A stretch of 60,277 nt of DNA from Anaerobutyricum hallii DSM 3353. Its GTDB lineage: Bacteria; Bacillota; Clostridia; Lachnospirales; Lachnospiraceae. This document shows, piece by piece, positions 35,939 through 44,136 of this stretch (its first letter is position 1; every line of letters starts with the position of its first letter). The notes under the pieces are model-generated. The model worked only from the letters and a program-made list of their open reading frames with translations. It was not told the DNA's origin and searched no databases. Where the stretch lies: the NCBI RefSeq assembly GCF_000173975.1, contig NZ_ACEP01000112.1, positions 1-60,277 on the forward strand. The letters run 5' to 3'. The translations under genes were made by a program, and so were the position numbers.

Positions 35939-36502
35939 ATGGATAGACGACAGCAAAAGACACGAGAAGCAATTTTTCATGCATTCAGCACATTGCTTGA
36001 AAAGAAAAGCTACAATCATATCACAGTACAAGAAATACTTGATACCGCAAACATCGGCAGAAGTACCTTTTATGCCCATTTTGAAACGAAAGACGAATTA
36101 TTAAATGCAGTCTGTAAGGAACTGTTCGGACATATCATCGACAGTGCTATGGATAAAACTCATATACACGGGCTTTACTCAAATGAAGAAATGCCACAAT
36201 CTGTTTTTTGCCATCTTTTACAGCATTTGAAAGAAAATGATAACAATATTTTAGGATTACTATCTTGTGAAAGTAGCGAAATTTTCCTTCGTTACTTTAA
36301 GGATAGCTTAAATGAATTGGTACAAACACAATTTATAAATCACAACCGCAAGCGAAATCAAGACTTACCCCAAGAATTTCTTGTTAATCATATTTCAGGA
36401 AGCTTTGTAGAAATGGTTTTATGGTGGTTGAAAGATAAAAAAAAACATACACCAGAAGAATTAGATTACTATTTTCGTGCTGTTATTGAACCGATTTTAT
36501 AA
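35939..36502 (+). CDS. TetR/AcrR-family transcriptional regulator
   Basis: 187 residues from the ATG after ACGGAGGAAGATA; the longer upstream frame overlaps the transporter gene. The DNA-binding domain (about 8-54) reads TREAIFHAFSTLLEKKSYNHI, ITVQEILDTANIGRSTFYAHF, then the ligand-binding helices with a Trp pair near the end (EMVLWWLKDKKKHTPEELDYYF). It likely represses the divergent DMT transporter and itself. Confidence 0.9.
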   Translation: MDRRQQKTREAIFHAFSTLLEKKSYNHITVQEILDTANIGRSTFYAHFETKDELLNAVCKELFGHIIDSAMDKTHIHGLYSNEEMPQSVFCHLLQHLKENDNNILGLLSCESSEIFLRYFKDSLNELVQTQFINHNRKRNQDLPQEFLVNHISGSFVEMVLWWLKDKKKHTPEELDYYFRAVIEPIL

Positions 36503-36528
36503 AAAATTAAGTGTGGAATTTTTGAAAC

Positions 36529-36558
36529 AGCCAGCACCTTGAATGGGCTGGCTCTTTC
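36529..36558 (+). terminator. Rho-independent terminator of the TetR gene
   Basis: AGCCAGC (36529-36535) pairs with GCTGGCT (36547-36553), followed by CTTTC, about 27 bp after the stop codon. Confidence 0.65.
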
Positions 36559-36590
36559 AATGTCACCTGTAATTGACAAACTGGAATTGT

Positions 36591-37208
36591 TCAATTTTTT
36601 TCAATTCTATCTGACATATGATCTTTCTCAGTTATTTTGCGAATAACCCGGCATGGATTTCCCGCTGCCAGACTATAGGGTGGAATATCTCTTGTTACAA
36701 CGCTTCCTGCACCAATTACACACCCTTCTCCTATGGTGACACCACCGCAAACAACCACATTAGATGCCAGCCAGCAATTATCTTTTATAGTGATTGGCTT
36801 CGCATATTCAAGATTATAAAAACTTCCATCTTCTTTCTTTCGGACATTGCGTTCTTCAGGTAACAATGGATGCATAGGAGTTGCCAATGTAACATTAGGA
36901 CCAATCATCACATTATCTCCTATATGTATTTCACATACATCTAAACATGTAAAATTAAAATTAGCAGAGCTGAATTTTCCGAAGTAAGTATTACATCCAT
37001 AATCAAAATAAACAGGCGCCTGCAAATACGGAAGTTCCTCTGTTGCCGGCAATAATTTTCTCAATATTTGTGCTTGTTCTTCTTGATTATCTTCATCTGT
37101 CAAATTATATTTCCTTGCTAATTTACGTGCGTTCAGACGTAATTGTTCTAATTCCTTATCCATTGGATTATACAACTTTCCATTTATCATTTTTTCTCTT
37201 TCTGTCAT
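36591..37208 (-). CDS. sugar O-acetyltransferase (maltose/galactoside type)
   Basis: About 205 residues from the ATG after GGAGGTTATCAGGA. The N-terminal Mac domain (EREKMINGKLYNPMDKELEQLR) precedes a left-handed parallel beta helix of hexapeptide repeats. VYFDYGCNTYFGKFSSANFN, LDVCEIHIGDNVMIGPNV and TPMHPLLPEERN (catalytic His) then VVVCGGVTIGEGCVIGAGSVV are standard. It acetylates sugars with acetyl-CoA as a trimer. The gene overlaps neither neighbour; an HxlR regulator gene lies just upstream. Confidence 0.92.
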   Translation of the reverse strand: MTEREKMINGKLYNPMDKELEQLRLNARKLARKYNLTDEDNQEEQAQILRKLLPATEELPYLQAPVYFDYGCNTYFGKFSSANFNFTCLDVCEIHIGDNVMIGPNVTLATPMHPLLPEERNVRKKEDGSFYNLEYAKPITIKDNCWLASNVVVCGGVTIGEGCVIGAGSVVTRDIPPYSLAAGNPCRVIRKITEKDHMSDRIEKN

Positions 37209-37231
37209 TCCTGATAACCTCCAATTCCAAA

Positions 37232-37552
37232 TTATAAATATCTGTTTCCCCATTCTCTCATGGTCTGAAATACTTTATCTAATGCTTTTGCACTTTCCGT
37301 CAGTGAATATTCAACATGAGGCGGCACCTCGTTAAACTGCTGTCTTAAAACAAGACCTTGATTTTCTAATGCCTTTAATGTAGATGTCAAAACTGTATTG
37401 GAAATATCCAGAACAGCTTTTTTCAATTCTCCGAACCGCATGGATTCATGTTTTGATAATTCGTAAATAATTCTCAGATTCCATTTTCTCTGAAATAAGT
37501 TCAATATCTTTTGCACCGGACATTCATCAAGTTGATAGTTAACATCTTTCAT
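37232..37552 (-). CDS. HxlR-family transcriptional regulator
   Basis: 106 residues with the HxlR winged helix: CPVQKILNLFQRKWNLRIIYEL, then MRFGELKKAVLDISNTVLTSTLKALENQGLV-type recognition region and VEYSLTE wing. The N-terminal Cys (C11) is the redox- or electrophile-sensing Cys of this family. It is divergent from the nitroreductase remnant at 37686, the usual HxlR target, which is now broken. It may also serve the acetyltransferase gene. Confidence 0.9.
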   Translation of the reverse strand: MKDVNYQLDECPVQKILNLFQRKWNLRIIYELSKHESMRFGELKKAVLDISNTVLTSTLKALENQGLVLRQQFNEVPPHVEYSLTESAKALDKVFQTMREWGNRYL

Positions 37553-37685
37553 TTTCAGTCCTCCAGTAAGAAATTTATTACCAAGTTAGTTATTTCTGCG
37601 TACTTGATAAGTTTTTCCTGCCGCAATAATATATAAGATAAAGAATCACTGTCAATACTATTTTAATAATAAAGGAGACTTTAAA

Positions 37686-37837
37686 ATGGAACTTTTAAAC
37701 ACACTTATCAGCAGACACTCTGTTCGTACTTATAACGGCGAACCATTATTGTCTTCAGACCTTGAGAAAATCCTTAAGGCAGCAAAAGCTGCGCCTGTGG
37801 GTCTAGGCCTTTACGACCAGATGCACTTAACTGTTGT
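37686..37837 (+). pseudogene. nitroreductase, N-terminal fragment
   Basis: After AAAGGAGACTTTAAA the frame reads MELLNTLISRHSVRTYNGEP, then LSSDLEKILKAAKAAPVGLG and LYDQMHLTVVN, the FMN-binding N-terminus of a nitroreductase. At about 37838 the sequence switches to integrase DNA in antisense, adding a false tail and a stop. About three quarters of the enzyme is lost. It faces the divergent HxlR regulator. Confidence 0.85.
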
Positions 37838-38046
37838 GAATCCAATGCATTTAAAGATTCTTTTCTTATACGCTGTGATTCTTTGTTGATGAAGACATAT
37901 GCACGGTTTTCTTCAATTGCCTCAGGAGAAATATCTACACAATCCCAGGTAAGACCAAGCAGCTCACCAAGTCGCAGGGAACATGAGAAAGATAGATTAA
38001 TTGCAAGCTTTAATCGTTCATCTTCACAGACACTGAGCGCATACAC
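37838..38046 (-). pseudogene. tyrosine recombinase (integrase), central fragment
   Basis: The minus strand encodes ERLKLAINLSFSCSLRLGE, LLGLTWDCVDISPEAIEE and AYVFINKESQRIRKESLNALD, the first half of the catalytic domain with its Arg (SLRLGEL). Both ends are missing; the sequence fuses to the nitroreductase remnant at about 37838. It is of a different integrase subtype from the fragment at 49478. Confidence 0.8.
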
Positions 38047-38064
38047 TCTATGATTACTGAAACT

Positions 38065-39069
38065 TTATTTCTTTTCATCAAGCAAAATAACACCTTGCGC
38101 CGGATTTTTATCAATTGCACCAACTATCTCATGTGGAACATATGGCTCTTCAAGATATGCAAAGTCTTCGGCAGTTAATTTAATGTCAAATGCTCCGACT
38201 GAATCATCCAGATACTGCGTTTTGGTTGCCCCAATAATAGGCGATAGAATTCCCTTTGCCCACTGCCATGCAATGGCTATCTGGGACATTTTGCAGTTAT
38301 ACTTTTCGGCAAGCTCCGCTACACGTTTAACTATCTGCATGTCTTCCGCTTCAGTCTTATCATATTTTCCCATGGCAACCCTATCCGTGGTTCCACGAAG
38401 AGACTCTGATCTCCACTGTGGTCTTGCCAGATGTCCGGCTGCAAGAGGGCTATACGGCATTAACGAAACTTTCATTTGCTTACAAATTGGTAGCAATTCT
38501 CTCTCATCCTCTCTGTAAAGCAAATTATAATGATTCTCCATCGCAGAAAATGGTGTCCATCCATTGTCTCTTGCGGCTAACTGCATATTATAAAACTGAT
38601 ATCCATACATGGCAGATGCACCAAGTGCCCTGACCTTTCCTGCTTTTACCAGATCGTGCAGTGCTTCCATAGTTTCTTCAATTGGTGTATCATAGTCAAA
38701 TCTATGGATGATATATAAATCAAGATAGTCGGTTCCAAGACGTGACAGAGTTCCATCTATTTCCCTCATGATTGCCTGTTTTGATAAACGACCTTCATTA
38801 AAATATACCTTGGATGCAATCACAACCTGATTTCTCGCTACATTTTTCTTCAATGCTTTACCTAAATATTCCTCACTTGTTCCTGCTGAATATCCATTTG
38901 CTGTATCAAAAAAGTTATATCCCAAATCAAGTGCATGCTTGATAACATTCTCACTTTCAGCTTCATCCAACGTCCAGTCATGCATGGTTCCAGCTTTCCC
39001 AAAACTCATGCAGCCCACACATAATTTTGACACTTCTATATCTGTATTTCCGAGTTTACCGTATTCCAT
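38065..39069 (-). CDS. aldo/keto reductase
   Basis: 334 residues, TIM-barrel NADPH oxidoreductase of the YajO/Tas-like branch. Catalytic tetrad residues: Asp and Tyr in FFDTANGYSAG (about 54-64), Lys in VIASKVYF, and His in LYIIHRFD. The C-terminal NADP-binding part has MSQIAIAWQWAKGILSPIIGATKTQYLDD. It is the last of three co-oriented redox genes (flavodoxin, decarboxylase-cupin, this one) downstream of a LysR regulator. It probably reduces an aldehyde or quinone; exact substrate unknown. Confidence 0.9.
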   Translation of the reverse strand: MEYGKLGNTDIEVSKLCVGCMSFGKAGTMHDWTLDEAESENVIKHALDLGYNFFDTANGYSAGTSEEYLGKALKKNVARNQVVIASKVYFNEGRLSKQAIMREIDGTLSRLGTDYLDLYIIHRFDYDTPIEETMEALHDLVKAGKVRALGASAMYGYQFYNMQLAARDNGWTPFSAMENHYNLLYREDERELLPICKQMKVSLMPYSPLAAGHLARPQWRSESLRGTTDRVAMGKYDKTEAEDMQIVKRVAELAEKYNCKMSQIAIAWQWAKGILSPIIGATKTQYLDDSVGAFDIKLTAEDFAYLEEPYVPHEIVGAIDKNPAQGVILLDEKK

Positions 39070-39079
39070 AGTGCTCTCC

Positions 39080-39847
39080 TTATCTTAATCCAGCGTACTC
39101 TTTCTCCGATACCGCCTCACACCACTCATTGGAACAATCCACTCCCGGCACCTCAATTGCCAGATGGGAAAACCATTCATCCGGAGCGGCCCCATGCCAG
39201 TGCTTTACATCTACCGGAATGTTAATACAGTCACCCGGTTTCATTTCTACCGCATCCCTGCCTTCTTCCTGATAAAACCCTCGGCCGGCTACACATACTA
39301 AGATCTGCCCGCCACCGCTTTTTGCATGATGAATATGCCAATTATTCCTGCATCCGGGTTCAAATGTCACGTTGAAAATGCCAACCTGAGAAGTGGAAAT
39401 CGGTGCAAGAAAACTTCTGCCAGAAAAATACTGTGCAAAGCCATCATTTGGTGCACCAATTGGAAATACCATCTCTTTTGCATGCACCCGCATTGCTTCC
39501 TCTTCGTATGGTAAATCTCCTTCACCTGCCTCCCACACTTCCTTTGCAAGATTGAAAACAGCCCATGCTTTTGGCCATCCTGCATAAAATGCGACATGTG
39601 TGATTACTGCGGCAATCTCTTTTTGTGTTACACCATGATTTTTTGCATTTTGAAGATGATATTTTAAAGAAGAATCTGTAATTCCGGAAGCCATCAGAGC
39701 AACCACTGTGATGATACTTCTTGTTTTTACGTCGATGTCCTGGTTATTCCAGTTTTCGCCGAAAAGTACATCATCGTTAAAATGTGCAAATTCCGGTGCG
39801 AATTCACCAAGTGTATTTCTTCCTGCTGTCTGTACTATTTTTCCCAT
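39080..39847 (-). CDS. carboxymuconolactone decarboxylase-like / cupin fusion protein
   Basis: 255 residues, two domains. Residues about 25-110 form an AhpD/CMD helical domain (DVKTRSIITVVALMASGITD, LQNAKNHGVTQKEIAAVITHVAFYAGWP); the usual CxxC is absent. Residues about 150-240 form a cupin barrel (NNWHIHHAKSGGGQILVCVAGRG, CINIPVDVKHWHGAAPDEW) with metal-ligand His and Glu positions. It lies 10 bp upstream of the aldo/keto reductase gene, so the two are co-translated. Such fusions often sit with aldo/keto reductases and flavodoxins in anaerobes; the reaction is unknown. Confidence 0.88.
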   Translation of the reverse strand: MGKIVQTAGRNTLGEFAPEFAHFNDDVLFGENWNNQDIDVKTRSIITVVALMASGITDSSLKYHLQNAKNHGVTQKEIAAVITHVAFYAGWPKAWAVFNLAKEVWEAGEGDLPYEEEAMRVHAKEMVFPIGAPNDGFAQYFSGRSFLAPISTSQVGIFNVTFEPGCRNNWHIHHAKSGGGQILVCVAGRGFYQEEGRDAVEMKPGDCINIPVDVKHWHGAAPDEWFSHLAIEVPGVDCSNEWCEAVSEKEYAGLR

Positions 39848-39875
39848 TTTCTGTATACCTCCATAGCACTGTTAT

Positions 39876-40346
39876 TTATAAAGATTTTACCCACTCACTG
39901 ATTTCCTGTTTTGTTCCACGGTTTAACAGGCTGCCTTCTGTGATAACCGCATCCGGTGCAGATGGCTGTAATTCCTTTACAGTATTACCGAATCCACTTC
40001 CACCGGATGTTGCAAAGAGCACAATCTTTTTGCCACTGAAATCATAGGCTTCCAAAAATGTATTGACAATTGTCGGAGCTACATACCACCAGATTGGGAA
40101 TCCCAGAAGGATCTCGTCATAAGAACTCATATCCATCTTTTTCTTCATAATCTCCGGTCTGTATTTCTTATCACTCATTTCCACACTGCTGCGGGATTTT
40201 TTATTCATCCAGTCAAGATCAGTCTTTGTATATGGAACTTTTGGCTCAATCTCAAATAAATCCGCTTTTGCTTCCTCTGCAATCATTTCTGCTACTTTTT
40301 TTGTTGTCCCGCTTGCACTGAAAAATGCGACTAAATTTTTACTCAT
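39876..40346 (-). CDS. flavodoxin
   Basis: 156 residues, the long-flavodoxin-like fold with an FMN phosphate loop FFSASGTTKKVAEMIAEE (about 8-25), LLGFPIWWYVAPTIVNTFL for the isoalloxazine, and FATSGGSGFGNTVKEL. It is first in the flavodoxin / CMD-cupin / aldo-keto reductase cluster and presumably supplies electrons. A long AT-rich palindrome lies just upstream. Confidence 0.9.
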   Translation of the reverse strand: MSKNLVAFFSASGTTKKVAEMIAEEAKADLFEIEPKVPYTKTDLDWMNKKSRSSVEMSDKKYRPEIMKKKMDMSSYDEILLGFPIWWYVAPTIVNTFLEAYDFSGKKIVLFATSGGSGFGNTVKELQPSAPDAVITEGSLLNRGTKQEISEWVKSL

Positions 40347-40377
40347 AATAAAAATCCCCTTTCTTTGCGAATTTTTC

Positions 40378-40430
40378 GTATAAAAATAGATGTATAAGAT
40401 TTGAATTTCTCTTATACATCTATTTTATAC
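40378..40430. promoter_or_regulatory. 21-bp inverted repeat upstream of the flavodoxin cluster
   Basis: The arms at 40378-40399 and 40410-40430 (GTATAAAATAGATGTATAAGA type) match over 21 bp with one bulged A and enclose a 10-nt loop. It lies between lysR and the flavodoxin gene. It may be the lysR transcription end, or an operator for the redox cluster; there is no T-tract. Confidence 0.45.
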
Positions 40431-40472
40431 CTGATATTTTTATTATGTCTAATGCTTATATTGAATTCCATT

Positions 40473-41351
40473 CTATGCCTGAAAAGCATTTATTTCTTCT
40501 ATCATTTTACTGACCGCCAGAGAATATGGAATGTTTCGTCTCCAGGCAATCACAGTACTTGTTGTGATTTCAGGAGAAATTCTTCGCTGTACAAGAATAT
40601 CCTCCCGCCAATACTTTGCAGCACCTTCGATGGATACCGGATAGCCCAGTCCATTTGCTGCCATAACTCCGGCATTCGTTCCAAGATTACTTGTAAAAGC
40701 AATCTGCAGTTTCGAAAAGTCTTTTCCAAACCAATTGGCAAGTTCACTTTGAACATTTACTCTTTCCGGCAGGATCAATGGTTTTCCAATAAGATCTTCT
40801 TTTCTTATAAACTCTTTTTCTGCCAGCGGATCATCCGGCCGCATTCCAACACACCAGTGATCGCAATCTGTGATCCGGATATAATCCAGCCCTTCGGTGT
40901 CCACCGGCTCCATGAATAATGCAATATCTACAAGTCCTTTGTTCATCATCTCATACACTGCATCTGCTGTTGCAGTATGCAATACAATCTGAACCAGCGG
41001 GTATTTTTCTTTATATGTTTTACATATCTCCGCCAATGTCTCCACCGCTGCAAATTCACCGCATCCAATGGTTATATTCCCCTCTACAACATCTTCTTTT
41101 CCTTTCAGTTCCTCAAGTGTTTTTTCCTCAAGATTAAGGATCTCCAGGGCACGCCTTTTTAATAAAATCCCCTCTTCAGTAAGCGAAATTTTCTTCCCGC
41201 TTCGAATAAATAATGTTACTCCAAGCTCCTCTTCAAATGCCGCCATTTGTCTGGATAGCGTTGGCTGGGTAATATGCAATTGTTCTGCTGCTTTTGTAAA
41301 GCTCTGTTCTTTTGCCACCGTCAGAAAATAGCGCAATAGTCTTAATTCCAT
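40473..41351 (-). CDS. LysR-family transcriptional regulator
   Basis: About 292 residues from the ATG after GGAGGGAATAAAAAAT; an upstream extension of the frame runs antisense-free through the GNAT tail scar and is not used. Winged helix at 1-60: LLRYFLTVAKEQSFTKAAEQ, then LHITQPTLSRQMAAFEEELG. The rest is a periplasmic-binding-like effector domain. It precedes the flavodoxin / CMD-cupin / aldo-keto reductase genes on the same strand and is the likely regulator of that cluster. Confidence 0.92.
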   Translation of the reverse strand: MELRLLRYFLTVAKEQSFTKAAEQLHITQPTLSRQMAAFEEELGVTLFIRSGKKISLTEEGILLKRRALEILNLEEKTLEELKGKEDVVEGNITIGCGEFAAVETLAEICKTYKEKYPLVQIVLHTATADAVYEMMNKGLVDIALFMEPVDTEGLDYIRITDCDHWCVGMRPDDPLAEKEFIRKEDLIGKPLILPERVNVQSELANWFGKDFSKLQIAFTSNLGTNAGVMAANGLGYPVSIEGAAKYWREDILVQRRISPEITTSTVIAWRRNIPYSLAVSKMIEEINAFQA

Positions 41352-41379
41352 ATTTTTTATTCCCTCCAACTCCCGATTT

Positions 41380-41802
41380 CTATTTTTGTTTCCATAGCAT
41401 AGTGTACTCTTTTTCACCAGTAGCTTCATCCAAACCTTCACATTGAATAATGAACCCTTCTCTTTGGTAAAAAGAAATTGCTCTGACATTCTTCTGGTAT
41501 ACATTTAATTGTAATCTTTCTTTTTTATCCTTAATATAATCCAATAAAAGTTTACCTATGCCACATGACTGCATTCCATCAGAGACAAAAATACCTTCGA
41601 TATATTCATCATTTAGTCCTACAAATCCTTGTATCATTTTATCTGCTTCAAATACATAGACTTCGGATTGTGACATCATTTCTTTCACTAATTCATAATT
41701 ACTTTTCCAGTATTGATTGGAAATAAAATAATGTGCTTTCAGATTTGTCTTTAACCATATGTCAGCGACTCTATCGATATCTCCGTTCAGCAATTTTCTA
41801 AT
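41380..41802 (-). CDS. GNAT-family N-acetyltransferase
   Basis: About 140 residues from the ATG preceded by TGGAGAATATTTGTT. Acetyl-CoA-binding motif A is FVSDGMQSCGIGKLLLDYIK (about 78-97), with the Q/GxGxG/A pattern, followed by LNVYQKNVRAISFYQREGFI. Closest type is the YjaB-like N-acetyltransferases. Its last 20 or so codons occur as remnants at two other places in the window. It lies 28 bp upstream of lysR on the same strand. Confidence 0.88.
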   Translation of the reverse strand: MRKLLNGDIDRVADIWLKTNLKAHYFISNQYWKSNYELVKEMMSQSEVYVFEADKMIQGFVGLNDEYIEGIFVSDGMQSCGIGKLLLDYIKDKKERLQLNVYQKNVRAISFYQREGFIIQCEGLDEATGEKEYTMLWKQK

Positions 41803-41832
41803 CATAACAAATATTCTCCACAACTACATCCT

Positions 41833-41978
41833 TTATGCTTTTCTCTTTTTTCCATTCTATCACAAGCTCACCATTAATCATCATTTTTTTGATATTTTTT
41901 CTTTTCCCCCACTGTAAAACAGCCTCTGAGCGTTTCGTTATATAGAGGGGTACACATACAGAGCAAGATCCACCCAGG
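41833..41978. repeat. segment shared with 34705-34856
   Basis: TGCTTTTCTCTTTTTTCCAT, then CCACTGTAAAACAGCCTCTG and AGCGTTTCGTTATATAGAGG are repeated almost exactly near 34710-34856. A third partial copy, in reverse orientation, is near 33508-33544. It lies between the GNAT promoter and the oriT-like hairpins and may mark the old boundary of the mobilizable element. Confidence 0.65.
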
Positions 41979-41983
41979 TATTA

Positions 41984-42052
41984 CCGTATCGCCATTTTAT
42001 GGCTACGGCATACCTCCGGGTAAGTCTCTTGATGGGGATTCCGATTCCCCAT
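41984..42052 (+). other. putative origin of transfer (oriT)
   Basis: Two hairpins stand upstream of the mobilization genes: CCGTA-TC-GCCAT-TTT-ATGGC-TACGG (41984-42008, one bulge) and ATGGGGA/TCCCCAT (42032-42052). Inverted repeats directly upstream of mobC and relaxase are the usual oriT layout. The nick site cannot be fixed by eye. Confidence 0.55.
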
Positions 42053-42189
42053 ACCCTCGTACAGACATCAAAGACATCTGTTGGCTCTCTATCAAAGATA
42101 GTCGCAGCACTTTATATAACCGGAAGGGACAGCCGGTTAAAAAGTGTAATCGCACATCCAAGATGTCTTATCAAAAAAGAAGGAGGACT

Positions 42190-42576
42190 ATGGCACCTAA
42201 GAAGAAAGAAAAGAATCTCAAGAGGAGTAACATCATCACATTAAAATTAACGGATATTGAATTGGCAGTATTAAATGAAGCCGCTGACGTTACAGGACTT
42301 TCTCGTTCTGAATATGTGAGAAAACTACTACTTGAAAAGCAAATCAATCACCAAATTGAAGTTGTTGCAGACATGAATGATCTCAGGAAACTGGTCAGTG
42401 AATATGGAAAGATTGGATCGAACCTCAATCAGATTGCCAAGCATTTTAACAGTGGTGGCAGTCAGTCTCGTGCTATAGAAAATGAAATCCATCAGTGCAT
42501 CACGGACTTATTCCTATTGAGAAAAGAGGTACTGAAACTGGCAGGTGGTATGAATGGCAATCGTAAAACACATTAA
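42190..42576 (+). CDS. mobC: MobC-like relaxosome accessory protein
   Basis: 128 residues from the ATG after AAGGAGGACT; an in-frame ATG 27 bp upstream lacks a ribosome site. Ribbon-helix-helix start (NIITLKLTDIELAVLNEAADVTGLSRSEYVRKLLLE) and a C-terminal mobilization motif KIGSNLNQIAKHFNSGG. Such proteins bind oriT and help the relaxase. The gene's end overlaps the relaxase start by 23 bp. Confidence 0.88.
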   Translation: MAPKKKEKNLKRSNIITLKLTDIELAVLNEAADVTGLSRSEYVRKLLLEKQINHQIEVVADMNDLRKLVSEYGKIGSNLNQIAKHFNSGGSQSRAIENEIHQCITDLFLLRKEVLKLAGGMNGNRKTH

Positions 42577-43987
42577 AAGCAGAAATGCAAATTACTCGGC
42601 TGCTATCAATTACCTTCTGTTTGAAGATGATGAAAAAACCGGGAAAAAGATTGTAGATGAATCCGGACGAAGCATCCTGCGAAAAGAGTTTTACATGGAT
42701 GGGTTGAGCTGTGATCCAATGTCTTTTGACAAGGAATGTGAACTGACAAATGCTCATTTTCACAAAAATAAGAAACGTGAAGATATCAAAAGTCACCACT
42801 ACATTATCAGCTACGATCCAGCTGATGTTACAGAAAACGGACTTACCGGAGAGAGAGCACAGGCAATCAGTTTGGAACTTGCGAAGCAGATGTTTCCCGG
42901 ATATCAGGCTCTGGTGGTTACTCATACCGATGGACACAATGAATCTGGAAATATTCATACCCACATCGTCATAAACAGTGTGAGGATGACTGCAGTGGAA
43001 AGGCAGCCTTATATGGATAAACCACATGAGGAAGCTGCCGGTTACAAGCATCGTTCCACTGATAAATTCATGAACGCTTTTAAGAAAACTGTCATGGATC
43101 GGTGCCAACAGGAAGGACTTCACCAGATAGATCTTCTTGCTCCGGCTGAGAGAAAAATTACTCAGAAAGAATATATGTCACAGAAACACGGCCAGCAAAA
43201 ACTGGATGAGATCAATCAGAAAATTATTGAAGATGGTCTCAAACCAACATCCACCGTGTTCCTTACACAGAAAGAATATTTACGAAATGCGATTGATGAA
43301 TGTGCTGCCACATCCAATAGTTTTGATGAATTCCAATCCAAACTTCTGGAACAATTTCAAATCTCTGTGATTGAGCATCGTGGCAGATACAGCTATCTTC
43401 ATCCTGATCGACAGAAGCGGATTACTGAACGTGCACTGGGAACACGATATGGAAAAGAGCACCTGGAACAGACCTTCTTACGCAAAGATCCATTGGTCAT
43501 TCTCTACGTCAGATCTCACCTGCGTCTGGTTGTAAATCTCCAGACAAATGTGAAAGCAATGCAGAGCCCAGCTTATGCTCATCGGGTAAAACTTTCTAAC
43601 CTGCAGCAAATGGCAAATACCATTATCTATGTGCAGGAACATGGATTTGATACGCAGTCAGATTTGAAAAATACACTGCTTGCATCAAAGCAGGAACTGA
43701 AAGAAATGCAGACACAGTTTGCTCAGCATCGATCCGATCTAAGGATTCTCAACGATCAGATCCGTTATACCGGACAGTACTATGCAAATAAGGAAGTTTA
43801 TTCCCAATTTTCAAATGCAAAGTACAAAGGAAAGTACCGGAAAGAACATGCGAAGGAAATTCAGAAATATGAAGAAGCCAGAAATTGGCTGAGATCCTTT
43901 TATCAGGATGGAAAGATGACAAGCCTAAAAACCTTGACTTTACAAAAAGAAAAACTGCAAACAGCAGATAGGTTCCTGCTCCGATAA
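42554..43987 (+). CDS. MobA/VirD2-family relaxase, C-terminal end fused to foreign DNA
   Basis: 477 residues. The N-terminal nicking domain has the catalytic Tyr candidate in SRNANYSAAINYLLFEDDE, and the metal-binding motif HTHIVIN near residues 135-141. It relaxes and transfers the DNA strand at oriT. Beyond about residue 350 it has a coiled, charged region. The last 15-20 codons are read from DNA that on the other strand encodes a YhfC-like membrane segment, so the C-terminus is probably a join. Whether it remains functional is unclear. Confidence 0.87.
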   Translation: MAIVKHIKSRNANYSAAINYLLFEDDEKTGKKIVDESGRSILRKEFYMDGLSCDPMSFDKECELTNAHFHKNKKREDIKSHHYIISYDPADVTENGLTGERAQAISLELAKQMFPGYQALVVTHTDGHNESGNIHTHIVINSVRMTAVERQPYMDKPHEEAAGYKHRSTDKFMNAFKKTVMDRCQQEGLHQIDLLAPAERKITQKEYMSQKHGQQKLDEINQKIIEDGLKPTSTVFLTQKEYLRNAIDECAATSNSFDEFQSKLLEQFQISVIEHRGRYSYLHPDRQKRITERALGTRYGKEHLEQTFLRKDPLVILYVRSHLRLVVNLQTNVKAMQSPAYAHRVKLSNLQQMANTIIYVQEHGFDTQSDLKNTLLASKQELKEMQTQFAQHRSDLRILNDQIRYTGQYYANKEVYSQFSNAKYKGKYRKEHAKEIQKYEEARNWLRSFYQDGKMTSLKTLTLQKEKLQTADRFLLR

Positions 43988-44117
43988 AGAACGAAGAAAT
44001 CCTTGCCTTAAGCTTCACCCTTCCTGCAATGAACAAAGCAATCGGTACCCCCATCGAGAGGACAACGGAGCAGATAACTCCCGCTATCGCCAGTCCTGAT
44101 ATTGTGTTCAATTCCAT
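43935..44117 (-). pseudogene. YhfC-family membrane protein, N-terminal fragment
   Basis: From the ATG after GGGAGGTATAAAG the frame reads MELNTISGLAIAGVICSVVL, SMGVPIALFIAGRVKLKARI and SSFFIGAGTYLLFAVFLF, the first two helices of the YhfC family (CPBP-like intramembrane proteases). After about 43935 the frame continues to 43749 only as antisense of the relaxase. The catalytic helices are missing. It ends the DUF6442 / XRE / small-membrane / YhfC operon. Confidence 0.7.
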
Positions 44118-44136
44118 CTTTATACCTCCCTGATTC

